Source of the DNA: Sphingobacterium litopenaei
Lineage (GTDB): Bacteria; Bacteroidota; Bacteroidia; Sphingobacteriales; Sphingobacteriaceae
Length of the DNA stretch: 38,082 nt
NCBI RefSeq assembly: GCF_014692495.1
Contig: NZ_JACOIJ010000033.1
Coordinates: 1 to 38,082, forward strand
Direction: 5' to 3'
Shown here: positions 1 through 6,663 of the stretch, piece after piece
Position numbering within the stretch: the first letter of the stretch is position 1
How the letters are laid out: each line of letters starts with the position of its first letter
The notes under the pieces: model-generated
The model's input: only the letters and a program-made list of their open reading frames with translations
Databases searched by the model: none
Told to the model about the DNA's origin: nothing
Position numbers and translations under genes: made by a program

Positions 1-2
1 GT

Positions 3-206
3 TATATCCCTCGTGTTTCAATTACTTCTATTGTTCGCAAGTTAAAACAAGAATCTACTTATTACATTTGGCGTTCACCACACAGGTCATTCTTATTTAA
101 ACATTTTTGAAAAGAACATACTTTCTGCTCTGATGGTTATTTTGTTTGTTCAATAGGTGAAGCATCTCCTGATATTATTCGTGAGTATATTCTCAATCAG
201 GGTTAG
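3..206 (+). pseudogene. tnpA: IS200/IS605-family transposase TnpA, C-terminal remnant, interrupted
   Basis: The third forward frame, open from the window edge, reads as the C-terminal part of an IS200-type Y1 transposase. It includes YYIWRSPHRSFLFKHF, then GYFVCSIGEASPDIIREY and a terminal NQG before TAG at 204-206. A TGA at 108-110 interrupts the frame exactly where the family has Trp (HFW-KE), and a nearby TGC gives Cys where the family usually has Trp. Both look like point decay of TGG codons. The 5' part, with the HUH motif, lies outside the window. The frame and family are seen directly; calling the whole element inactive is inference, because the catalytic tyrosine region is not visible. 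Confidence 0.8.
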
Positions 207-250
207 TCGCTTACATCCCACAGGCTAAAGACCTGTGGGTTTTACGCTCC
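207..250 (+). mobile_element. Right end of the IS200/IS605-type element with subterminal hairpin
   Basis: Eight-base perfect arms CCCACAGG (218-225) and CCTGTGGG (232-239) enclose a six-base loop, 12 bases after the tnpA stop. IS200/IS605 elements have no terminal inverted repeats; TnpA recognises subterminal single-stranded hairpins in this position. The exact cleavage site, probably within about 240-250, cannot be fixed without an empty-site sequence. The end lies just beyond the stop codon of the next gene (261). Confidence 0.65.
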
Positions 251-260
251 GTTTTATAAA

Positions 261-1448
261 TTATTGTAATTTTTGATGTGTTCTCCACCATAAATCAGGC
301 ATTTCACCTGCCACTGCCAATTGATAATCTTCGTAACGGCAAGGCACTAAATAAAAACGTTCATTCACTGATTTCGTGCCAAAATAAGGCACCTGCATCC
401 ACCAACGGTCTGATTTTTTACTTTTCACAAAAACCAATTCGTGATCTTCGTTTTCTAAAGTCGTACGGTATATAATATACGCTGATTTAGGAATCAAAGG
501 TGCATCGTTTTTGCGATTATAGTATCCATCAATAAAACACCAAATCATCTGCGAAACCAACATTGCTGTTTGTTCCATTGGGTCGAATGTGGGATTAAAT
601 TCATAAAATCCAATCGAACTACATTTATCCGACATCCCCGCATAACGCGCGAGTTGACATGCTTCATCTCCAAATAAACCATTGGGAACCGCATTAGCAT
701 TTCCTGGTGCTTCCGAAGCACGGATTGCACCGATATCAAAACTAACCATATCTGCTGCGCGAATTATCGGTTCTGCCTGATCTAGTTTTCCTGCTATCAT
801 CCCAACACGCTGCGCGTTGAAAAACAGCTTATTGTACATATTGATAGATTCTTTGCTGACTAAAAAAGTCTGATAAGCAACATTATTCAGATTGAATAAA
901 TAATCTGGCTGATGCAAAATCAAATGATTCAGATAGGTCTGTGAGTTCAAGGGCATATCTTCTGTATGCTCTTGATCCAGATCAAATTTCGAATCAATTA
1001 TTGCCACTTCAACACGTTGCTCCAAATCTTGATAACCACGATATTGCGCATAGGTCAGGTCTTGACCTCCACCAATGATAATAGGCAGGATATTTTTCTT
1101 TACCAACTCCTCTACTACCAATTTTAATGCAGCATAGGTATCATTAATAGATTCACCAGCTTTGATATTTCCAAAATCGACTATTCGAGTTTTATAATCC
1201 CCTTGATACAAATCATATAGATGTTTACGTACCGCATTTGGAGCCTTAGCAGTTCCTTTATTATTTACCGCAACTCGATCTTCCTCCACACCAATAATTG
1301 CAAGATTAGGACGATGCTCTTCATCTTCCCAATTTGGAAATTCATCCTCATACCTTTGTATAATCCGTCCCAATTGAGAATTTAAATACTCTTCTTTGGA
1401 TGTGAAATCCGACAGCTTTATTGGTGAAAAAAAATCTGCTAATGACAT
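261..1448 (-). CDS. Arginase/formimidoylglutamase-fold protein with degraded metal site
   Basis: A 395-aa cytoplasmic protein of the ureohydrolase (arginase/agmatinase/formimidoylglutamase) fold. The three signature regions are recognisable but altered. GGxH(S/D) is GGGQD (126-130), with Gln for the first metal His. DAHxD is DSKFD (152-156), with Lys for the bridging His. SxDxDxxDP is SFDIGAIRAS (236-245), with the second Asp replaced by Gly. Of the six usual Mn ligands about three remain, so normal binuclear hydrolase activity is unlikely. Homologues in Bacteroidota are commonly labelled formimidoylglutamase; no other hut gene is nearby, so histidine catabolism is not supported. It is transcribed divergently from the SDR gene across a 181-bp gap. 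Fold assignment is confident; function is unknown. Confidence 0.8.
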   Translation of the reverse strand: MSLADFFSPIKLSDFTSKEEYLNSQLGRIIQRYEDEFPNWEDEEHRPNLAIIGVEEDRVAVNNKGTAKAPNAVRKHLYDLYQGDYKTRIVDFGNIKAGESINDTYAALKLVVEELVKKNILPIIIGGGQDLTYAQYRGYQDLEQRVEVAIIDSKFDLDQEHTEDMPLNSQTYLNHLILHQPDYLFNLNNVAYQTFLVSKESINMYNKLFFNAQRVGMIAGKLDQAEPIIRAADMVSFDIGAIRASEAPGNANAVPNGLFGDEACQLARYAGMSDKCSSIGFYEFNPTFDPMEQTAMLVSQMIWCFIDGYYNRKNDAPLIPKSAYIIYRTTLENEDHELVFVKSKKSDRWWMQVPYFGTKSVNERFYLVPCRYEDYQLAVAGEMPDLWWRTHQKLQ

Positions 1449-1566
1449 ATGTGGAAATTATTAATAACGAAAAAAACTCTTTTTGGTATATCGCTATGCA
1501 AATATGCATTTATTCATTCAAATGATAAAACATTCCTACAATCATATGATATAAATACAGTATAAC

Positions 1567-1599
1567 TTTTGCATTCCATGACCTAAAAATCTATATTTG
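1567..1599 (+). promoter_or_regulatory. Bacteroidota-type promoter for the SDR-serB operon
   Basis: TTTTG (1567-1571) and TATATTTG (1592-1599) are separated by 20 bp, fitting the Bacteroidota -33 TTTG / -7 TAnnTTTG consensus. The -7 box ends 30 bp before the GTG at 1630. No similar box is clear for the divergent gene. Confidence 0.6.
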
Positions 1600-1629
1600 A
1601 ATGGGTAAAAACATTATAAAAGAAAGCAC

Positions 1630-2619
1630 GTGATATTAGTAACTGGAGGTACGGGTTTTTTAGGATCAACGCTCATAAAATTGTTAATCGAACAGGGTCA
1701 CGCTGTAGTGGCTACAAAGCGTGCTTCTTCGACCATTCCGAATATGCTAAAGGCTTCATCACTGATTCACTGGGTTGATGCAGACATCACTGATTACTTT
1801 GCTATAGCGGATATTTTCAAAAATATTACGCATGTTTATCATTGCGCGGCCAAAGTTTCTTACCAAAAGGAAGATGCGCAAGAATTATATTTAGTTAATG
1901 TTGAAGGCACTTCCCATATTGTTAATCTTTGTGTGGAAAACAATGTTAGGCTGGTTCATGTAAGTTCTATCGCAGCATTAGGAACAAGCAAAAACAACAA
2001 ACCAGTCAATGAACTGGACAAATGGGAATACGATCCAAAAATGTCTAATTACGCCTTATCAAAGTACAAAGCAGAATTAGAAGTTTGGAGAGGCATAAAT
2101 GAGGGTCTTGATGCTGTTATTGTAAATCCCTCTGTCATCATGGGTATTGGATCTTACAAAAAAGGTTCAGGTGCCATCTTCGAATTGGTCAATAATGGAA
2201 TTAAAATATTTACAGGAGGATCTGTAGGTATAGTGGATGTGGATGATGTGAGCAAGATTATGGTACAACTTATGAACAGTGAATCCATTTCTGGAGAACG
2301 ATTTATCTTGAATGCAGAAAACATTAGCAATAAAGAATTATTGTACCGCATCGCGAAATTAATTGATAAAAAACCTCCAACGATCAAAGCCAACAACTTT
2401 ATGTTGTCTGCCGCGTGGAGATTATCCAAACTCTTATCCAAAATCACAGGAAAAAAACCAGTCATAACCGAAGAATCAGCTCGTGCTGCATCCGAACTTT
2501 TGGCTTATTCTAACGAAAAAATAACACAAGAGTTAAATTATTCATTCAAACCACTGAATAAAACGCTTCAAGAAATAGCAAACGCATATTATAACAACAA
2601 CAGTACACAAACAATCTAA
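1630..2619 (+). CDS. NAD(P)-dependent epimerase/dehydratase, extended SDR family
   Basis: A 329-aa extended short-chain dehydrogenase/reductase resembling dihydroflavonol-4-reductase-like proteins. The N-terminal Rossmann motif GGTGFLG is at 6-12, a Ser pair is at 112-113, and the catalytic YxxxK is YALSK at 141-145. No signal peptide or membrane segment is seen, so it is cytoplasmic. The start is GTG at 1630; an in-frame TAA at 1606 excludes a longer start, and the protein begins exactly where SDRs do. The next gene, a SerB-like phosphatase, starts five bases after the stop, so they are probably co-transcribed. Substrate cannot be told from sequence; a sugar, quinol or hydroxyketone would all be possible. 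Confidence 0.85.
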   Translation: MILVTGGTGFLGSTLIKLLIEQGHAVVATKRASSTIPNMLKASSLIHWVDADITDYFAIADIFKNITHVYHCAAKVSYQKEDAQELYLVNVEGTSHIVNLCVENNVRLVHVSSIAALGTSKNNKPVNELDKWEYDPKMSNYALSKYKAELEVWRGINEGLDAVIVNPSVIMGIGSYKKGSGAIFELVNNGIKIFTGGSVGIVDVDDVSKIMVQLMNSESISGERFILNAENISNKELLYRIAKLIDKKPPTIKANNFMLSAAWRLSKLLSKITGKKPVITEESARAASELLAYSNEKITQELNYSFKPLNKTLQEIANAYYNNNSTQTI

Positions 2620-2624
2620 ACATC

Positions 2625-3923
2625 GTGAAAAATTATTACATCATTGATTTCGACAGTACGTTCACACAAGTGGAGGCATTGGACGAGCTAGCTCGTATAT
2701 CATTAGAAGGTAGTCCAGATCAAGAGCAGGTATACAAAGAAATCGAACGTTTTACCAACTTAGCGATGGAAGGTAAAATCTCTTTTCGCGAAGCTTTAGC
2801 AGGTCGTGTCGCTTTATTGCGCGCCAATAAAGAACATTTGCAAAAGCTTATTAAACACTTAAAGAAAAAAGTTTCTAAGTCATTTGACCGCAACCGCGAG
2901 TTTTTCAAGCAAAATGCTGATACAGCCTGGATTGTATCCGGAGGATTCAAAGAATTCATTGTTCCCGTAGTATCACCTTACGGCATTAGAGAAGAAAACA
3001 TTTATGCCAACACCTTCAAATTTGATGATAATGGCTACATTATTGGTTTTGATGATACCAATCCATTATCCAATGAAGGCGGTAAAGTACAACTTCTAAA
3101 AGATCTTAATATCCAAGGCAAAATCTATGGTATTGGCGATGGATATTCTGATTTTCAATTGAAAGAATCCGGATTAATTGAGAAGTTTTTCGCTTTTACG
3201 GAAAATATTTCGCGCAAAAGCGTTACCGATAAAGCGGATCACGTTACGCCAAGTTTTGATGAATTTTTGTACGTAAATCAATTGCCTTCTGCAATTTCTT
3301 ACCCTAAAAACCGTATTCTTTGTTTAATCGTGGGCGATGTGCCAGAAATCTCTGCACATATTCTAAAACGTGATGGATTTTCCATCCGCGTGAAAGAAAC
3401 ATTTGAAGATAAATACACCAAAGATGTAGGTATGCTTTTGTTGGGCAACGGTGTAGAAATTTCAGATGAACAATTGTCTCATTGTGATAAATTGAAAACG
3501 TTAGGTTACTTGGGCGATGTAAAAGGTCGTGTAAGTAGAAGAATCTGTAATGAAAAAGGTATTGTTGTTTTCGATGATAAAAAGGAGAAACCTACAAATG
3601 CGGAATTCGTTCCTCGTCGTATGGCTGATTTTATCAACAATGGCGATACTGATCAAAGCCGTAACTTTCCACACCTGATTTTACCAAAAAAATTAAAAGG
3701 TCACCGCTTATTACATATCCACAAAAACGTACCTGGTATCTTAGCACGTATCAACAATATTTATGCTGATAATGAAATCAATATTTTATCACAGTTCTTA
3801 ATGACTCGCGGAGAAATCGGGTATGTGGTTACCGATATAGATTCGAATTACGATAAATCATTGATCAAACAACTGAAACAAATCGAAAACACGATAAAAT
3901 TCAGAATCTTATACAAGAACTAA
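2625..3923 (+). CDS. SerB-type HAD phosphatase fused to a PGDH remnant and ACT domain
   Basis: A 432-aa protein with a GTG start. Residues 1-215 are a HAD-IB phosphoserine phosphatase: DFDST (8-12) with both Asp, SGG (105-107), Lys154, and GDGYSD (171-176). Residues 228-318 match the first part of the D-3-phosphoglycerate dehydrogenase substrate-binding domain. About 325-355 matches its C-terminal return, and 359-430 is an ACT domain like that of E. coli SerA. The intervening NAD-binding Rossmann domain, with the catalytic Arg/Glu/His, is absent. ACT residues Asn368 and Asn386 align with E. coli SerA Asn346 and Asn364, which bind serine. The likely role is a serine-regulated phosphatase of serine biosynthesis. 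It cannot be a dehydrogenase. Reaction by family; regulation is inference. Confidence 0.85.
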   Translation: MKNYYIIDFDSTFTQVEALDELARISLEGSPDQEQVYKEIERFTNLAMEGKISFREALAGRVALLRANKEHLQKLIKHLKKKVSKSFDRNREFFKQNADTAWIVSGGFKEFIVPVVSPYGIREENIYANTFKFDDNGYIIGFDDTNPLSNEGGKVQLLKDLNIQGKIYGIGDGYSDFQLKESGLIEKFFAFTENISRKSVTDKADHVTPSFDEFLYVNQLPSAISYPKNRILCLIVGDVPEISAHILKRDGFSIRVKETFEDKYTKDVGMLLLGNGVEISDEQLSHCDKLKTLGYLGDVKGRVSRRICNEKGIVVFDDKKEKPTNAEFVPRRMADFINNGDTDQSRNFPHLILPKKLKGHRLLHIHKNVPGILARINNIYADNEINILSQFLMTRGEIGYVVTDIDSNYDKSLIKQLKQIENTIKFRILYKN

Positions 3924-3927
3924 TGAT

Positions 3928-3953
3928 AAAGGCTTTCTAAGGAAAGCCTTTTC
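3928..3953 (+). terminator. Rho-independent terminator after the serB-like gene
   Basis: AAAGGCTTTC (3928-3937) pairs perfectly with GAAAGCCTTT (3942-3951) around a four-base loop. The run of T is short, broken by C at 3953. It separates the SDR-serB unit from the GH123-like gene. Confidence 0.8.
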
Positions 3954-4000
3954 TGTTTAAGATGATTTTATTTCGTATTTTCAGCGTCAAATTATATACC

Positions 4001-5749
4001 ATGAAAAGACTATTTATCTTGATGCTGAATTTTATTTGTGTGACTAGCTTTGCACAATTTAAAGAGCCTGCGGATCCTAAAAAAAAATTAGCTGACTATG
4101 GAGCTTGGGAAAAATTATCGACAGGAATTCAATTTGTGTTCATCGATCCCGACTACAGCTTATCCAAACATAATGTTCCTACGCAACAGACTAATAAAAG
4201 TTGGAAAGCAGATGCTTGGGCAGGAGAAACAGTCAGTACGCAATTAGCTGTTTTCAGTAAAGATACTAACGTAGATAATTCATCTTTAGAACTATCTTAC
4301 TCCGATCTAAAATTTGGTAAAAATATTATTTCCAAACAAAACATTCACTTCTCTCCTATTGCTTATGTAATCAGCGATGATCCTTCCAAATTGGGATCAG
4401 CATGTGGTATTAATATCATCTTGGATTCCACATTGGTAGCGGATAGAATACTAAACGCTTCGACAATAGAATTTAATTCCAAAGAGTCAAGACCTTTATG
4501 GTTGAGTATTGATATTCCTAAAAATACTAAACCCGGTCTTTATAATGGAACTATTACAGTCAGCATAAAATCTGCCAAACGAACGAAAAAACTTAATCTT
4601 CCTTTTACCATAAATGTGCTTTCGTATAAATTAGCAGATGCAAAAGATTGGTCCTTTTATCTTGACCTGTGGCAAAACCCGTATTCTTCGGCTCGTTATT
4701 ATAATTTAGAACCTCTTTCTAAAGCGCACTTAGATAAAATCAAACTTATAATGAAACGTCTTGCAAATGCTGGGCAAAAGAATATCACAACCACGTTGAT
4801 ATATGACCCGTGGAACAGCCAAACTTTCGACAAATATGACGCTATGATTCGTTGGATTAAGAAAAAAGATGGAAGTTGGGAATATGATTATAGCCTATTC
4901 GATAAATGGGTTGAATATATGCAGAAAGAAATAGGTATTTCTTCATATATCAACTGCTATAGTATGCTTCCTTGGAACTTATCTTTTTATTATTTCGACG
5001 AAGCTACTCAACAGCGTGAAGTACTGAAAGCAAAACCAAGCGAACAAGCTTATGAAGACCATTGGTTACCTTTCTTAAAAGATTTTGCAGCTCACCTAAA
5101 GCAAAAAGATTGGTTCAATAAAACCACAATTGCTATGGATGAAAGACCAATGAAAGATATGCAAGCCGCGACCAACATTATTAAGAAAGCAGATCCTAAT
5201 TTTAAAATTTCCTTAGCAGGATATTATCATCCAGAATTGTCAGATGATATTATCGACTATACTATTCCATTTTATGAAACGATGACTCCTGAGGTGTTAG
5301 CAACGCGAAAAGCCAAAGGTTATATCACAAGAGCATACACTTGTTGTACGGAGACATACCCGAATACTTTTACAAGTTCTGGATACTATGAGCCGATTTA
5401 TATGATCGTAAACACTCTTCAACGTGGTTTTGATGGCTATTTACGCTGGGCTTATGATTGTTGGAATGAACAACCTTTAGAAGACACAAGATTTGGTTCT
5501 TGGGCAGCAGGAGATACTTACTTAGTTTATCCTGATAATGAAACGAGCATTCGTTTTGAAAGACTGCGTGAAGGTATTCAGACTGTAGAAAAAATCAAGG
5601 CACTAAGATTATCATTAACTCAAAAGGGCAAAACTGAACAGCTTAAAAATTTAGAAGAGCAAATACAACAATTCACCAACAAAAATATAAATCGCGATTT
5701 GATTCCCTCACAAGTCAAAAGCTTAAAAAATTTATTAAATTCACTTTAA
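4001..5749 (+). CDS. GH123-like (DUF4091) secreted glycoside hydrolase
   Basis: The ORF is open from 3962, but ATG at 4001 is preferred because it places a normal signal peptide first (MKRLFILMLNFICVTSFAQ), giving 582 aa. The N-terminal half is a beta-sandwich-like region (about 25-215). The C-terminal half has the DUF4091/GH123 catalytic-domain pattern, including an adjacent Asp-Glu pair in AMDERPMKD (D380-E381 from this start). GH123 beta-N-acetylgalactosaminidases use such a pair for substrate-assisted cleavage of N-acetylhexosaminides. It is presumably periplasmic or exported; no lipobox is present. It stands alone, away from the SusC/D locus, with a terminator before it and a DUF2911 gene 19 bp after. 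Family assignment is fairly confident; substrate is unproven. Confidence 0.75.
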   Translation: MKRLFILMLNFICVTSFAQFKEPADPKKKLADYGAWEKLSTGIQFVFIDPDYSLSKHNVPTQQTNKSWKADAWAGETVSTQLAVFSKDTNVDNSSLELSYSDLKFGKNIISKQNIHFSPIAYVISDDPSKLGSACGINIILDSTLVADRILNASTIEFNSKESRPLWLSIDIPKNTKPGLYNGTITVSIKSAKRTKKLNLPFTINVLSYKLADAKDWSFYLDLWQNPYSSARYYNLEPLSKAHLDKIKLIMKRLANAGQKNITTTLIYDPWNSQTFDKYDAMIRWIKKKDGSWEYDYSLFDKWVEYMQKEIGISSYINCYSMLPWNLSFYYFDEATQQREVLKAKPSEQAYEDHWLPFLKDFAAHLKQKDWFNKTTIAMDERPMKDMQAATNIIKKADPNFKISLAGYYHPELSDDIIDYTIPFYETMTPEVLATRKAKGYITRAYTCCTETYPNTFTSSGYYEPIYMIVNTLQRGFDGYLRWAYDCWNEQPLEDTRFGSWAAGDTYLVYPDNETSIRFERLREGIQTVEKIKALRLSLTQKGKTEQLKNLEEQIQQFTNKNINRDLIPSQVKSLKNLLNSL

Positions 5750-5768
5750 GATATAAGAAAAAGAAACT

Positions 5769-6611
5769 ATGAGAAAGACAATTTTGTCACTAGCTACTGT
5801 GGCTATGATGTTTTTAGGAACAGAATTAAGCCAAGCGCAGGTACAATTACCTCCTGCTAGTAGTACGACCACCATTATCCAAGGTCTAGGTATCAAAAAT
5901 ATTATTTTATCGTACCAACGTCCCAATGCAAAAGGTCGTAAAATATTTGGAGATCTAGTGCCTTATAATGAAGTATGGCGTACTGGTGCTAATAATATTC
6001 CTACGCTAACATTGGATGAAGAAGTAGAAATTGAAGGCAACAAAGTTCCTGCAGGGACTTATGGTCTTTTTACTATTCCAACTCCTTCAGAATGGACGAT
6101 TATCTTGAGTAAAAATCCTAAACAATGGGGAGCTTATCAATACAAACAAGAAGATGATTTTTTGCGCTTCAAAGTTAAGCCACAAAAGTTGGCACATAAG
6201 GTAGAAACATTTACGATTTTATTTGAAGATGTGACGATAAATTCCACAAAAGTTACTTTGGCTTGGGAAAATACACAAGTAGCTTTCTCTATCAAAACAG
6301 ATCAAAGCAAAGAAATTATGGAAAGCATCGAGCATGCCATGCAAGGTGAACGTAAGCCTTACTTCCAAGCTGCTCAATATTACTACACTAGTAATTTAGA
6401 CATCACTAAAGCTGCGGAATGGGTAAAATTAGCAGATCAAGGAAATACAGGAGCTCCACATATCAAATATTGGAAATCATTGATTTTGAATAAAGCTGGA
6501 GATAAGGCTGGAGCGCGAAAAGCCGCTGAAGAAGGTATCGAAATGGCTAAAAAAGCGAACAATCCAGAATACGTTAAGTTAAATACACAAGCTTTAAAAG
6601 AAGCGAAGTAG
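5769..6611 (+). CDS. DUF2911 domain-containing periplasmic protein
   Basis: A 280-aa protein with a signal peptide (residues 1-23, ending SQAQ). The DUF2911 core is at about 25-175, with YQRPNAKGRKIFG, PYNEVWRTGANN and PAGTYGLFTIP as hallmark segments. The C-terminal 100 residues are helical and TPR-like, rich in Ala and Lys. DUF2911 proteins are common in Bacteroidota and have no established biochemical role. The gene follows the GH123-like gene by 19 bp without a terminator, so the two are probably transcribed together. Confidence 0.85.
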   Translation: MRKTILSLATVAMMFLGTELSQAQVQLPPASSTTTIIQGLGIKNIILSYQRPNAKGRKIFGDLVPYNEVWRTGANNIPTLTLDEEVEIEGNKVPAGTYGLFTIPTPSEWTIILSKNPKQWGAYQYKQEDDFLRFKVKPQKLAHKVETFTILFEDVTINSTKVTLAWENTQVAFSIKTDQSKEIMESIEHAMQGERKPYFQAAQYYYTSNLDITKAAEWVKLADQGNTGAPHIKYWKSLILNKAGDKAGARKAAEEGIEMAKKANNPEYVKLNTQALKEAK

Positions 6612-6629
6612 TAAAATAGTATTCCTCAC

Positions 6630-6663
6630 AACAATAAAGCCTTCTCTAGTAGGCTTTATTGTT
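6630..6663. terminator. Bidirectional terminator between convergent genes
   Basis: AACAATAAAGCCT (6630-6642) pairs perfectly with AGGCTTTATTGTT (6651-6663) around an eight-base loop. It lies between the DUF2911 gene (+) and the FAD/Fe-S dehydrogenase (-), whose stop codon (6656-6658) lies inside the right arm. Confidence 0.8.

Noticed and set aside
278..739. Small ORFs overlapping the arginase-fold gene
   Set aside because: Shadow frames of a well-supported 395-aa gene; no start signals or family resemblance.
261..1448. Functional hutG (formimidoylglutamase) of histidine breakdown
   Set aside because: Metal ligands are substituted and no hutH, hutU or hutI lies nearby.
3962..4000. Longer start for the GH123-like protein
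   Set aside because: The extra 13 residues would precede a textbook signal peptide beginning at 4001 and would lie directly against the terminator.
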